In this document: positions 27,040 to 39,900 of the stretch, piece after piece
How positions within the stretch are numbered: position 1 is the first letter of the stretch
Layout of the letters: each line of letters opens with the position of its first letter
Assembly: GCA_016584305.1 (NCBI GenBank)
Contig: JACEEZ010005987.1
Span: 192,649-256,648, forward strand
Length of the DNA: 64,000 nt
Reading direction: 5' to 3'
Source: Chionoecetes opilio
Lineage: Eukaryota; Arthropoda; Malacostraca; Decapoda; Majidae
Made by a program: the position numbers and the translations under genes
Notes under the pieces: model-generated
Seen by the model: only the letters and a program-made list of their open reading frames with translations
Told to the model about the DNA's origin: nothing
The model's database searches: none

Positions 27040-27590
27040 ATGGATGTGGCAATGAAGTTGGACTTTGACAGTTGTGATGATGAGGAAGGAAATGCCTCTT
27101 TCCGCACGTTAAGCTCGGGCTGTGATGATTATGCCGAGTTTTCAGGAGACGACCTTACCTCCATGGTGCCTCCCACTCCGTCTCCGGCGAGGCTCTTCAG
27201 CCCGAGGAAGCCTCCCAGACACGTTGCGAGGCCAGAGAGTGGGGCAGCCACCCAGGCCGTCGATTCTCCTCCCTACAAGAAGATTCGTGCCCTGCGGCTC
27301 TTCGATACTCCAGCAACACCAAAGACATTACTTCAGAAAAGCACGGCGGAATCGTCCACCCGACCAGCCTCGCGATCCAGATTATTTCTGGCTCGACAGA
27401 GGACTCAGGTGCCGCCCCAAGGCACGCCGTCGCCTCCCACAGCGGCGCAGCACACCAAGGAACACCACCAGGGCAAGTGTGCGGCCAAGGAAGCGGCTAA
27501 TATTAATCCATTCACGCCGACAGGCATGATGATGTCTAGGAAGAGGACGCGACGATCAAAGAGGGAAATAAATTCGCCGAATGCCATTGG
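27040..27590 (+). CDS. Wee1: Wee1 coding exon 1
   Basis: Start ATG at 27040 in the context gaagacATGGAT, the first in-frame Met. Encodes residues 1-183 plus two bases of codon 184; donor gtaagt at 27591. Confidence 0.93.
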
Positions 27591-29804
27591 GTAAGTTAAT
27601 CTTGTGCTGCATTTCACTAGCTTTATGTTGAATAGTTTGAATTTAAAGGCTAGTATGTTTATTAAGTATTATTTATCTACTCCGCATAGCTCCAGTTGCC
27701 TTGACTACGAGTTTAAAAGTGATTTTCATGCGGATTAACCAACTCTTATGTCAGCCATTTTAGTGATGTAAACTACCTGCTCATAGTATATACACCCAAC
27801 AACTTGAAATTGTAATAAATAACCGAGATGATTTACATAATGAGCCATGAGGTGGATGTTTTTACCCCGTCCCGCAGCCCTCGGGGGGTAGTTGCCACAC
27901 GCCGCCAGGGGGATAAACAAACTGAAGGATATTGAGGGCATTGTGCATATCCCTGATAATTCATATGATTCCAACACATTGTTGTTATAGTCAGCGATCA
28001 GCAGCCACGTGCCCAACAGTACGCGGGCAGCGGCGTGGTGCAGGTGTTGCTGGGTGGGCGTCGGGCGAGCAGCGGCAGTAAGGCTAGTTGCTAGGCGCGG
28101 CAGATTTGACCAGTACGGGCGGCGGGTTACGGAAGTTAAACACCCAAACTGACACACGCGCTCTCTCTCTCTCTCTCTGTACCGGATTTTTCTGGAGATT
28201 AAAGTTTTATACTGACACGCTCTCTCTTTCTCTCTACCGGATTTTTCGAGAGATTAAAATGTTCACCCCCATTTAAATTTACATTGCGTGTATTGTTTGG
28301 GTATCTGCGATTTTGGTTGATTATTCAAGGTGAAGATGTTTTTAACATATAAGCAATGGTCAGAGGATATGCTTGTATATACACGTAGTATCCTTGCTTG
28401 TTGATATTCGGGGGCTTAATGGATTTTTATTAGTTTAGCATTGCTGCTATAATAATAACAACAAAATAATAATAATACAAAAAATAATAATAACAACAAC
28501 AACTTTATTTCACCCAAATAATGTTTATTTAAAATGCAACTTTGTGATTTCACAACGAGACATTACAGACATTCACATCCAAACTGACGCATGAAATATG
28601 TTAAATGTACTTATTTACTGAATATATCAAGTAGGTTTTTTAAATTCTTTAATTATGCACCTCCTAATTTTCGTTATCTTTTCATCAGCGTGACTCAAAT
28701 GCCTGAGAACATGGACCTGAGCATCGAGGAGTCGTGTTGCACGGATTCCTGCGACGAGTGTGAGGACGAGGCCGGGCGACCCACCAAGAGACTGGCCATC
28801 CACGAGGCCAATGTCTCGAGGTATCACCATGAATTCTTAGAAATAGAACAAATAGGGCAAGGCGAGTTTGGTGGCGTGTATAAATGTCGCCATCGACTGG
28901 ACGGCTGCGTGTATGCCATCAAGAAATCCCTCAGGCCCGTTGCTGGCTCTATTAATGAGTAAGTAGTGGTTCTGCAACCTTCTGTGTGTATTCGTCAGTG
29001 TAATGCATACATTCATGCATGTGATTTATTAACCTTAACTTAATTGACAGTGGGGAGCTTTCATAAATTTCAAGAATCATTTCGTGTGTATCTTGTTTAC
29101 AATTTACTTTCACCGTGCCAGGTGGCATTTAAGGAATCTGGAAAATGGTAGATTGAAGGAAGTATTCCGTTTACCAGCCCTTTTGGTACAAACCAACACC
29201 TAATGGTTGGATGCTTCCCAAACATTACCCTTTCTCTGCTAGATACTTGTAGTGATATATAGTTAATATTTATGTGTACACTACAAAGCTTCATCTCAAG
29301 AGTGAAGTCTGTTATAAATGTTGGTTTTGGCATTATCATTACACTGTCATTAATTGCATCACTGCAAAATATTTCCCCAGAAAGAAGTATTTTCCTATTG
29401 AGGTAGGTAGGTTATGTTATGGTTACGACATTTCTATCTATCTATCTCAGCATGGTTTTTTATATATTTGATGACTGATGATTTTTTTTCTTGTTCTTTA
29501 GGCGAATAGCCCTGAACGAGGTGTACGCCCACGCGGTGCTGGGCAAGCATCCTCACGTGGTGCGCTACTACTCCGCCTGGGCCGAGGATGACCACATGAT
29601 CATTCAAAACGAGTACTGTAATGGAGGGTCCCTGGCTGACCTAGTGGAGAACTGGCCTGATAAGAAGTTGAATGAACACACACTGAAGCAAGTTTTGCTA
29701 CATGTAGCGAAAGGCTTAAAGTAAGTAGCTCGGTAAACTTTTGCATGCACGTTCATATTAATCTTTTTTGTTAGTTTTCAGTTTTCAATTAATATTATTT
29801 TCCT

Positions 29805-29886
<82 letters not shown>

Positions 29887-32800
29887 CAAGATTCAATTGC
29901 AATATCAAATACTCAGGTAACTTTAAATCTATGCATATGGTAAAATTTAGATTAAAAAAAAAAAAGCTTACATTATTCAAAGGGTGTATGTATGTATATA
30001 TACATACACGTGATCCCCAGATCTCTGTGCTTGAAATGTTTCTAATATCCAATGTTTCTTGTTTGCACAGGTACATTCACTCCCTCCAGCTGGTACACAT
30101 GGACATCAAGCCTGCTAACATATTCATCTCACGTGAACAGAAAGTTAATTTACAAGGAGAAGAATCTGCGGATGATGGATTCGAAGAGGAACACGTGGAA
30201 GAAGAGGAGGAAGTCACATATAAAATAGGTCAGTAATCATGCCTGCTTAAAGAAATTGCCAAGTATTTTTTGGTTCGAATGTGTGCAAGCATGTGAGATG
30301 GGACGAAAGAGCACGGCAAGGGAGGACAGTGGTTGGATCCGTGAAACATGATGAACAGAACTGTAAGAATGCAAGATTAAAAAGGGACTGAGATGTAATA
30401 ATTGGACCATCAATCACATTTAAGTAAGACGTGTGTATTGAAAGACAGGTCCAAGGTCCAAGCGTTGTGCGATTTAAGAAGTACCTATGGTGTAGAATGG
30501 ATGATGAAAGTAATGAAAGTGTATAACAGGTTTAACCCCTTCACGCCCAGATCTTTCCTTTGCTATATAAAATTGTCTGTTAGCTATAAAATTACGAAAA
30601 GTGACTGAATATACCAAATTAGTTAGTCGACAAGGATACTAAACAGGTTATATCTATAAAATATTGCTTATATTCACACTAAAAATCGTCTATTGATAAC
30701 TAAATTGCAATGGAAATTATATCCTGGGCCTCAAGGGGTTAAGTATGTCGAGTAAAGGTGAAAGTATGAAATGTGGAGTGGTTGAAGGGATAAAGTCTCC
30801 ACTCCAGGGTTGTTTGGTCATAGAAAGAGTGTCCGTGAGATTACTTGGAGAGTGTATGAGTCCAGATGCTATAGCTAGTAGATGCAGTGGGTACCAGAGA
30901 ATGACCCCTCAGTGAATAGAACAAAGTGCTAAGAGTATATGAGAGAGAGAGAGAGAAGAGAAGAACGAGAGGATTAGAGCATGCTAGGATAAGATCAATA
31001 AAGCCTTGTGTCGCGACCGTTCCCTTGGGTGAATGCAGTGACTGGCATCAGAGATAGATAGAAAGGTTCCACTCTAATACTCCGTCACACTTAATTCTTC
31101 CTTCAATAATATGTATTCATTCACCTGAAGGTTATTATATCAATGATATCTTTTGGTGTTGCTCCTCATTCACTAAACAACACTTCATTCTTAACCCCTT
31201 CACGCCCAGATCTTTCCTTTGCTTATAAAAAAAAATTATGTTGTCCAGCCATAAAATTATGAAAAGTAACTGAATATACCAAATTAGCTAGTGGACAAGG
31301 ATACTAAACAGGTCATATCTATAAAATATTGCTTATATTCACTAAAAATCGTCTAATAGTAGTCAAATTACAATGGAAATTACGTTCTGGGTCTCAAGGG
31401 GTTAAGTAGATTTTCTTCATTTCTATAATAGCATATGCTTCCATACTCTGCCCCCCCCGTTCCCAGGCCCGCTGTCATCGTGGGGGGGCTTCAGACCCGG
31501 GGATTGGGGCCTGACGCCCGGGGGACGACCCCTGGTTACTCCCTTGGCTTCGGGCGTCCTCGGTCTGACGAATTTTGCCTGGCCTTTCCTGTCTCCTTTT
31601 TCCCCTCCTTCCCTCTATCTTTCCTCTTGTACCTCCTCCTAAGGTGTGAGAACCGTGCTGATGGGATAGGAGGCTGGCTTCGGGTCAGTCATGAACGGCC
31701 TCAGGGTGCCACGGGCACGGTATACCCTTGTACCTTTGCCCTTTCCCTTCATGGGGGTCTTGAGGGGATGACCGGTTGTTTCCCCCACTTTAATCCAGGC
31801 TCACCATGGCCAATGATGATAATATAACTTTTATAGGGGCTTCAGGGCCGGCCCCTCTACCAAATGACCCTGGTGATCCCCCTGGTTTACCGACCCCTGC
31901 TCCTCTTTTGACTGCGGCCCGGAATACTGATTTGCCTATACCCCAAACTCGACCCTCAGAGTCACTTCGTGCTCCTGAGCCCCCTAGACCATCTAGATCA
32001 AGACTCCATCCTCAGCACCAGGCGACACTCCAGCCTACAATCCCACTACCTCTTCCATACCTTCTCCATCCTTGCCTCCCTGCTCTTCCCCTCCAGATCA
32101 TTCTTCTACCCTTCCTCCTCCCCAACCTTCTTTGTCCTCCTCCTCATCCTGTGTAGCTACTCTTGCACCCTACAACCCTTCTCCCGCCGGGAGAACAACA
32201 GTCCGTACGGTTTCCTCTTCCTCACGCCCACGCACATCTACTTCTCTCCCTCACCCCTCCTTCGACACTTTTTGGTCCTGCAAAGTGGGACCGTTTCTTC
32301 ATCGTCCCTAGCACCGCCCTAGAGCGAGAGTTGAGAGCCAGCAGTAATGTAAAATAATGATGGATGGACAGATAATGGGAGGAGGTGAATGAACTCAAAT
32401 ATTTAGGCTTTATCATGTCCAAAAAGTACCAAGGATCTTAGATTACATGATAAGAAAAAGGACAGTCAGGAAATATGAAGTGACCTATGTAGCATTTCAT
32501 TATGGATCAATATGATTAATATATTTTTTTTTTCTCTCTGCAGGTGATTTAGGTCATGTTACATCTGTCGTCAATCCACAAGTCGAAGAAGGTGATTGCA
32601 GATATCTCCCCAAAGAAATTCTTCATGAAGATTTTTCCCACTTACCCAAGGCAGACATATTTGCCCTTGGCCTCACCCTGTATGAAGCAGCAAGAGGTGA
32701 ACCTTTGCCCCTCAATGGTGATGAGTGGCATGCAATACGCAATGGGGAACTTCGACCACTCCCTGGCTACAGCCTTGATCTGCAGTTGTTGTTGAAGCAG

Positions 32801-33148
32801 ATGGTACAAGTTGATCCGGCAGCGCGACCCACAGCTTCACAACTGCTGTATCACCCAGCCCTGTGCCCACCCACGGGCATGTCCAGAGCACAACTGCGAC
32901 GTGAGCTAAATGCTGAGAGACTAAAGAATGATATACTGTCCCGACAGTTGAAAGAGGCGGCAAAGTGTCTTCAAAGTTTAACTCCGTCTGTAGCGTCAAC
33001 TATTGTGGCTGTAGCATCGGGTGTGCTTGCTGGGGTAGCGCCTGTCGGTGTTCCTACTCTGCCGCATGCAAGATCGGGACCTACTACCAGGAACTCCAGA
33101 CTAATAGGTAAAAAAGCTAACAGAAGTGTGAGCACAAGTAACTTTTAG
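27040..33148 (+). CDS. Wee1: Wee1-type inhibitory cell-cycle kinase (5 coding exons)
   Basis: Nuclear kinase that phosphorylates the inhibitory Tyr of Cdk1 and delays mitosis (known for the family). Joined exons 27040-27590, 28689-28958, 29502-29720, 30071-30228 and 32544-33148 give 1803 nt, 600 aa plus stop, against about 600-650 aa in the family. All introns are GT-AG and the frame is continuous. Residues 1-230 are a disordered N-terminus with Pro-directed sites ([10 protein letters not shown]). The kinase domain runs from about 233 to 520: glycine loop GQGEFG 240-245, Lys262 in YAIK, catalytic HMDIKPAN with Asp358, and DLGHVT (Wee1's form of DFG) with Asp401. An acidic loop (about 377-394) precedes DLG. 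The C-terminus keeps the [12 protein letters not shown] motif near 585-596, equivalent to the 14-3-3 site of vertebrate Wee1. Intron 4 (2.3 kb) holds two piggyBac MITEs and a LINE fragment. Confidence 0.96.
28689..28958 (+). CDS. Wee1: Wee1 coding exon 2
   Basis: Acceptor tttcatcag ends at 28688. Encodes the rest of the N-terminal region and the kinase glycine loop through VAIK-type Lys262; donor gtaagt at 28959. Confidence 0.93.
29502..29720 (+). CDS. Wee1: Wee1 coding exon 3
   Basis: Acceptor ttgttctttag ends at 29501. Encodes residues 275-347 ([17 protein letters not shown], hinge and helix D/E region); donor gtaagt at 29721. Confidence 0.94.
29811..29882. repeat. (CT)n microsatellite in Wee1 intron 3
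   Basis: 36 CT units, 90 bp after the donor of exon 3. Confidence 0.97.
30071..30228 (+). CDS. Wee1: Wee1 coding exon 4
   Basis: Acceptor gtttgcacag ends at 30070. Encodes the catalytic loop [10 protein letters not shown] and the acidic insert; donor gtcagt at 30229 is non-optimal but in phase. Confidence 0.93.
30532..30742. mobile_element. piggyBac-type MITE (copy 2) in Wee1 intron 4
   Basis: TTAA at 30532-30535 and 30739-30742. Ends CCCCTTCACGCCCAGA and the inverse of CCCCTTGAGGCCCAGG. Inverted relative to copy 1. Confidence 0.82.
31191..31405. mobile_element. piggyBac-type MITE (copy 3) in Wee1 intron 4
   Basis: TTAA at 31191-31194 and 31402-31405, same orientation as copy 2 and about 450 bp from it. 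Internal sequence is shared (gaatataccaaatta, ggatactaaacaggt). Confidence 0.82.
31440..32345 (+). mobile_element. LINE 5' region with ORF1-like (gag-like) fragment
   Basis: A CpG- and C-rich leader is followed by an open frame starting [14 protein letters not shown] at 31806. It is Pro/Ser-rich, and after frameshifts ends with the [20 protein letters not shown] segment. W-D-R-F-F near the ORF1 RNA-binding part is typical of CR1/Jockey-like ORF1 proteins as I remember them. It is inserted in Wee1 intron 4, and no RT follows, so this is a 5' fragment. The family assignment is an inference. Confidence 0.5.
32544..33148 (+). CDS. Wee1: Wee1 coding exon 5 (terminal)
   Basis: Acceptor tttctctctgcag ends at 32543. 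Encodes DLGHVT, the activation segment, [20 protein letters not shown], the C-lobe and the [12 protein letters not shown] tail; stop TAG at 33146-33148. Confidence 0.95.
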
Positions 33149-34100
33149 CATATTTTCATTTAGAAATTAAATAGTGAGGTTAATGGATAAGTAAAAAATC
33201 ATGGAAAGGATTAGTCAGTGTAGTAGTTCAGTCATTTGATAAAGTCTTGATGTGTCGTAACTGCACATGCATTCTGAAGGATTTTATGACATGCTTGATA
33301 CCATGACATGGATCCGGGATCAGAATGTGAAAGCAGTCACCAAGCTGTGCTTTTTCAAATGCCTTGGAAGGAGTCAGACTCAAGAGGTGGTTCTAGTCTC
33401 AGTGCATGACATTTTTTCATGCTATGCTCACATTGATGGTAAGCCCCAGGGCCATAGGAAAACTATTTTAAGCTGCAACCAAGCATTACAATGAGTTCTG
33501 CTTACAGAGGCCATTGCTGTTCTCAGTGGTAAGCAATATATAATATATATACATACTATATATGTATTTATATGTAGCAGATATGCTTGGTGACTCGTGA
33601 GAGGTGCTTCAGGTTTTTATGACTTGTGTAGCCTCAGGTATCTGGGCTACATTTTGTACTCAAAGAAAAAGTTTTTATTTGCTTGCTGTACATAAATTCA
33701 TATGGAACTTGAGATCAATTTTAGAAACAAGTAATTTTTTCAAGATCTTCATTTTAATTAAGTTAAACCTGGTTGTGCTTTTGCCCTCAGCAGCTCTTAT
33801 CAAGTTTGCATTGTAACAATCATATAATTATGTGCCTTATTAATTGTGATAGTAGTTGTATTTTCTTTAAAGTATGTATTGTCCTCTTATCCTTACTCAT
33901 AACTATTCCACATTTTTTGGGGGGCATTCCACAAAAGGACAGTGTATATATTCTTTTTGAAATTGTACTTTCTGTTCACAATAAATTTTGTCTGGCCGGG
34001 AAGGGCTGCCGCCTACGGAACTTTCTCAGACTGTCTTCCATAAAGACATTCCGTGTACTGTGATTTCTTGCCTTTTCTGTACTGTTTTTGTATAAATAAA
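33149..34100 (+). other. Wee1 3' UTR with candidate poly(A) signals
   Basis: Non-coding sequence after the stop. AATAAA occurs at 33980-33985 and 34095-34100, either of which could end the transcript. Confidence 0.5.
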
Positions 34101-34494
34101 TTTTATATTGCATTTTTGTTTTCTTATCTAGAGTGAAAGTATTATTAGTGATTGATTGATATCTTTTGTACATGTATTGCAGTGCAGGTAATATGTGCCG
34201 TGAGGTGTAGGGCCACCACGTCAATTGAAGGATATACTGGTTATGAAAAAAATAATTCCAATGTGACAATAATGACCAACATGCATAATTAGCATGGAAA
34301 TAATTTTAAACTGCGACTGAAGCAATGCTTCCACTGCTGGCATCTTTGGCAGATATGATGAGGTATTGTGTGAGGTATGAGGTAAAATGGCACTAAATTA
34401 AGCATTGCGATAGTTTACATCATATCACCCAGTCTGACTGAATGGTTGGCTTTGATAAAATATAAGCGGGGGCCTTCTTGTGACCGACATATAA

Positions 34495-34600
34495 AGCGGC
34501 TGCCTTCTTGTGACCGTTGTTGTTATCGCTTCATAGGTCCTCTTCCACTTCGTCTCCTTCGTTAACAAAACTTGTTAACTCTTCCCCTGTTTATTTAACT
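34495..34600. repeat. Interspersed repeat R, 3' part
   Basis: Matches the second half of the repeat at 22524-22850 (cgcttcataggtcctcttcc, cttcgtctcctt). Confidence 0.65.
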
Positions 34601-34989
34601 TTCTGCCATGCCATTCTCTGTTATGAACTGGATGAACTGAAAATTCTACCCACCAATGGATGTGGGTAGAGAAAGTTCACGGGTTATGCTGAGTCACTAC
34701 GCGGGTCGCCTCGGACCTGGGTTTTCGTGCGCAAATGGGACGCCTGAGTTCTTGGGTTCCGTGAACTGGTTCATGAAATGTCACAAATGGAAGAGTCCTA
34801 CCTAGGACCTAAGATTGATGTGTGAAAGTTTTCACGCAATGTCAAAAGTAATTAATATAGTGAGTATGCATGAAGACAGTAGAGTAATATAGAGGCTAGT
34901 TGATGTAGAAACAGAATGGGTGAGGTGTTAGGCAAAGATGTATTTCCAAACATTTTATTTTAAAGTTTCCAAGTTAGGTTACAGTACAT

Positions 34990-35275
34990 GGATATGAATG
35001 GAAAGAACTATAGATGGTCAGTCCCGCAGCAAATTGTGCCAGATGTGTGACATAGCTGAGAATGAAGTAATAAACGTGTTACTAGAATGTGAGAGAATGG
35101 AGATGATGCGTGTGGTTTTGACTAAATTATGATGTGAAATGAATGAGGTGGTTGAAAGGACAGGAAGAGATTGGACAATGTTGCTGATGGGACTGTGTGG
35201 TGAGACAAGTGGACGGATGATTGAGGCAGTGAAAAAGTTTTGGGAGGCAATGTACCTAGAAATAGACGATAGATC
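34990..35275 (+). mobile_element. Possible LINE C-terminal fragment
   Basis: One frame reads SKLCQMCDIAENEVINVLLE followed by CERMEMMR, resembling the CxxC...HxLLxC zinc-finger-like end of some non-LTR reverse transcriptases. A stop interrupts it. Weak evidence. Confidence 0.4.
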
Positions 35276-35865
35276 TGTATGCTTGTATCTTATGGTTTTT
35301 TTTTTTCTCCTTACAGGAGCAGAAGGTTTGAAGGCCGATGATAAGCAAGGATAATACAAGAGTATAAGAATTATTATCCTTTTTGATGATAAGCCATCTG
35401 TTCTATCAAGTTCAAGTTCAAGACTTCAAGGGGAAACTGTAAACAAGTACATCAGTAACAGCTGATTCACGTGTACGTGTAGACAGCTTGTAAGTTGTGT
35501 GGGACAACTTTTTATTTCACAGATAGATTTTCAGAGAGTCATTGTCATTAGTGAGGTCATGTTGGAGTGAACTTGACAAGTGTCATTCAGTACAGTTGTA
35601 TGACAGGTAAGTTTATGATGAAGGAAAGTACTATTTAGTTAAGAAGTGATGACAGGCGTTAATTATCATGTAAAACCCTAGGGTATATATAGAACATCTG
35701 ATTAGACATAGAGTTTAGAACTACCGTAGGTCTTTTATATGCCACATACATGTGCTGGAGGATCCAGACCCATAACCAACACTACATTTGTCATCCAACA
35801 CAAATTGTTGAATATAAGAAAAGTATTAATGATTATGATGATAATAATGATAATATTAAATAGAT

Positions 35866-36434
35866 GGTAAAGATTTACACGACTAGCTAACCAATATCTC
35901 CTAAACTAAACAATCCACTTGTAATCTTACCTTGGAAATGGCTTCAGGGCACCTCCACCCTCTTGAAAACTCACTAAATTAGTGGAGATATGTTTAAGTT
36001 TTCCATAATAAATAGGAAAAGTTAGGCCAAGAACCACTATTGGCGCCTCCTTCTACCCCGCCGTCTCACCCCGCCAAGTTGCTTACTCCCTTTCCACTAA
36101 GTTTGGGATTAGATGTTGGGTTATGTTAAGGTAAGGTAAGGTTAGGTCTAGTTATAATTGCATGCCTCACCACCAGCATTATTGTAGGATAGACGAGGTT
36201 ACATTAAGTTTGAAATTAGCTTCGATGGCGGTTGTAGGGAGGAAGGATGCTCCAATAGCCGCTTTTTGGCCTAGCTTTTCCAATTGATTATAGAAAACTA
36301 ACTTTAAATATCTCCACTTACCTAGGGAATTTCCAAGAGGGTTGGAGTTGCCCTGAACCCATTTCCAAGGTAAGATTACAAGTGCATTGTTTAGTTTAGT
36401 AGATATTGGTTGGTTAGTCTTGTAAATCGTTACC
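35866..36434. mobile_element. Foldback element with long inverted arms
   Basis: About 190-bp arms: left GGTAAAGATTTACACGACTA to about 36045, right complementary from about 36250 to 36434 (tgtaaatcgttacc). The centre contains gttaggtta/aaggtaaggttaggt words. No clean target duplication is seen. It lies between Wee1 and the first recognised CIAO2A exon. Confidence 0.7.
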
Positions 36435-36592
36435 AGATAAATGAATCAATTAATATCAATTGAAAAAAAAATTAATTGGCAGTTTGTCTAGCATAGCTAC
36501 AGGAAAAGAGGGATGGATGGTTGCTGCGTGCAGGGCTTTTATGAAAAATTCAATATAATCCTTACATGCATACCTTTCTTCAACAGTGGCAG

Positions 36593-36641
36593 ATGAGAAT
36601 GGATGAATCAGAGCTGGAGGAACTGTCAGCCACAGTATATG
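36593..36641 (+). CDS. CIAO2A: CIAO2A first recognised coding exon
   Basis: The exon begins after the acceptor ttcttcaacag (ends 36586); ATG at 36593. Encodes [16 protein letters not shown] plus one base; donor gtgagt at 36642. Confidence 0.75.
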
Positions 36642-36954
36642 GTGAGTTATGGTCTACCTACCTGTAGTATGTGAATGCACCCCTAATAGTTTAAGGAAGA
36701 TATTAACACAAGTATGAAAGATTCACCAGATATATGTGCATGCATCCATGGTTTGGAACCAGGGCAATGGAGTTGGTATAAAACCAGATTAAAGACTCAG
36801 ACTCTAGTTATTCTAATAAATGTGACGCCAACTAAGCCAGTTGTAATCAGTGCAACTCTGGTTCCAACAGATGATGACAAAATATGTGTTTGTGTGTGTG
36901 TTTGAATATTTCCTATGCATGTTGAAAAAAGTGTTGAGGGGTAGAATGGGTGAC

Positions 36955-36989
<35 letters not shown>

Positions 36990-39900
36990 TTTTATGGTAA
37001 TAGTCGTACATGATCGGTGTAGGCAGATGACAGTATAGCTAAGTATCCCATCCTCTGACAGACATATTGCGCACACTGAGAGATCCAGAGAAGGACGCCA
37101 CTTTGGAGGAGCTCAATGTCATTCAGGAGGACAAAGTCAAGGTAAGCAGTCTGTACATTAGATTACCTACCATCATTCCATCTGATCGATAAAAATAAGA
37201 TTGAACAACCTTTAAAAGCAATTATATACATTCACTTCTGCTGCCAGTTTATAATTATGAAGTTACATTTATGAATACATACTGTCATTTTTTATCGTTT
37301 TCACTCATACATATTATTTGAAAAGAAATTTAAGTACTACCACCGAGGGATCTTTCGTAATAGTTAGCAATCTTAAAATTTCGCTGTATTTTAAAGTTTC
37401 TATTGCGACTTTCTCATGGTGTTGATATATGATTATAAGGAATGTCATACTGAACCATTTGGCGCTATAGCATGACTTTATCAACAGAATGTAAATATCA
37501 CCAATTTTTTTCCTTTAATTAAAGCAATCGAAAATGTAAACATTTAAGAAGTTTAAAAACAGGTATTTTAAAGTTTTACTCTGTTTTAGACACGCTATTT
37601 TAAGTTTAAAAGCATTAAACTATAAGTATAGACCTTCTTCTACTTCTTCTTGTGAGCTTTGACGCTTATATCGCTTCATAGGTCCTCTTCAACTTCGTCT
37701 CCTTTAAGTTAACAATCTTGCCAACTCTTCCCTTGGCTATTTCACTTAGGACCTTACCTAGGAATAATGATAGTGATCGCCCTACCTAAATAGTAATAAT
37801 AGCTAAAATAGTACCTAAAGAGTAATAGTAGATAGTAATGATAGTAAGGAATAATAAGATAGACCTTGGGACCTTGGGGATAATGTCTTATTTGTCTATA
37901 TAGCAGTTTATAACAACACTGCCTCGTTTGTGTTTACCCGTTGCGCGCGCAAAGTGTCTGACAGGCGAGGCGCGTAGAGGGAAGGCCGCGTCAGCTGTTG
38001 CTTGTTTGAGGTGTTAATGAAGAAGCGTCGATGTGCTCGGTAGGAAGTGCAGCCGTGGAATATTAAGTGATAATCATGGTAGGGGCTGGGTAAGGAAATG
38101 CCGCCGTGTAGTGGTGGTGGACAGGGACGAGTACTGTGTGATTGCCTGCTTGCCGTTAACGCTGCCGCCGCCATGTTGAGAAGTGTGTGAGGGTTGTGCT
38201 CTCATGTGTGAGTGCCATATGACCTCTGATGTCTGGCACATTCACCTTTTTTGGCATTAAATCAATCAATCTCATGTGTGGAGCCTTGCCTCTGTAATGG
38301 AAGACCGTACTGATGGAGAAACAACAAACCATGAGTAAGTGAGCTAGTCTGATGGTGATGTCTGTAGTGGTCCCAGCTATTCTCAAGAAGGTACCGAGGC
38401 GTGATCCATTGGTGTATTGACCTGTAGTAGTGTTAGTTAGCGTCAGTGTGTGTTTGTGTATGGTGTCGCTTTACTACATTACTTATGCGATTTATGAGTT
38501 GTGGATCATTTAGGCCGTATCCGTGAACGCCTAGGCTATATAGAGATACGGTAGCCGTACCCCCTTTACGCCGCAGCTAGGGATACGGCGGTCAGGTTGT
38601 TTCATGGATGGGTATTTATGTAGGAGATCTATGTCATCTGCCGGCTGGATATCGCCGGTTTATTGAGATCGGCCCGCATGTAACTATTCCACGGACCGCG
38701 AAACCAAAATAACTCTTTCAAACCTACAGGCCTATCTAGGATCTAACTATAAACCAGACCTAAAATAACTCTAAATTTAACAAGCTTAACCTTAAATATT
38801 ATGTTTGCGATCTGAGGGGCGACTGATAGAATTTTTTTTAAAAGTGGTTAAATGGGATATTATAAAGGCGATGTAGGAAAGTTCATTACGGCTAGTAACC
38901 GGGTAGAACAACCGCGTAACGTATCCAAGCTGGAAAAGCGTAGACATAGAAAGGAAATAGGGAAAAAATGGTTCATAAGTAGGGTGGTAAATGACTGGAA
39001 TGGACTCAGTCGTCAGGTGGTCAATGCGGAGTCAATAGGGAGTTTTAAAAGGAGACTAGACAATTTAATGGATGGGGATGAAAGGCAGATGTAGGCTATG
39101 GTGTTAAGTAACAGGAACTACCAAGTGTATAGGTCTCACGGCCTCTTGTAGCTTTCTTATGTTTTCTTCCCTCAGATCGCCACAAATAGTTTTCTAGGTT
39201 TAATTTAAGTTATATTTAAGTTATGTTTAGGTCTGGTTTAGGTTACGTTAGGTTTAGGATAGGTTTGTGTTAGGTTTTGTAAAGTTATTTAGGTTAAATA
39301 AGCGTCCGCGGGACGATTTACGACGCGGGCCGATTTCCTGCACGACACCGGCTTTGATAGTCACATTTACTTGCAGTATTTGTGCTCCGGCATGTACTAT
39401 TCACTTCCGGAAACCAAATATAACTCTTAGCTTCCCTACAGGGGCGTATTTAGGATCTTGAAACATTGGGGGCTTACCAAGAGATCTCTAAATTTTTACA
39501 GGATAATTTTCAATTTATTTATGAGTATAATGAATATAAGATGAGACACTGTGCTCTACCAAAAGACTCCGGTAATTTGCTTAGGATAACTTTCGAAACA
39601 TGAAATTGAAATAAAATTAAGTCAATCTGAGTTGGGGTTCAACTTCGTTATTATTTTTATTTTCATCAGTTGCAGTAAAACCCTAAGAAAAAGAGCTTTG
39701 GCGTGATGAAGATGTCATATAGATTGTATATTCCCAATGCTTTGTTCAATACTGAAATCTGACCAACCTCGGTCTTATAACTACTTTTTTTTTTTTACAT
39801 CACAAAGGACTGGCCAAGGACACACAAAAATGCACTTCGAAAAAATGCACTTACAAAAAATGCACTTCGAAAAAAATGCATTTCCAAAAAAATGCACTTA

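Noticed and set aside
27122..27529. Second 135-aa frame over Wee1 exon 1
   Set aside because: It is an out-of-frame shadow. The 27040 frame joins to the kinase exons with correct phase.
38160..38400. An alternative first exon of CIAO2A (CpG-rich, ATG-containing)
   Set aside because: It lies in intron 2 after coding exon 2, has no donor that would join in phase, and includes a small retroposed insert.
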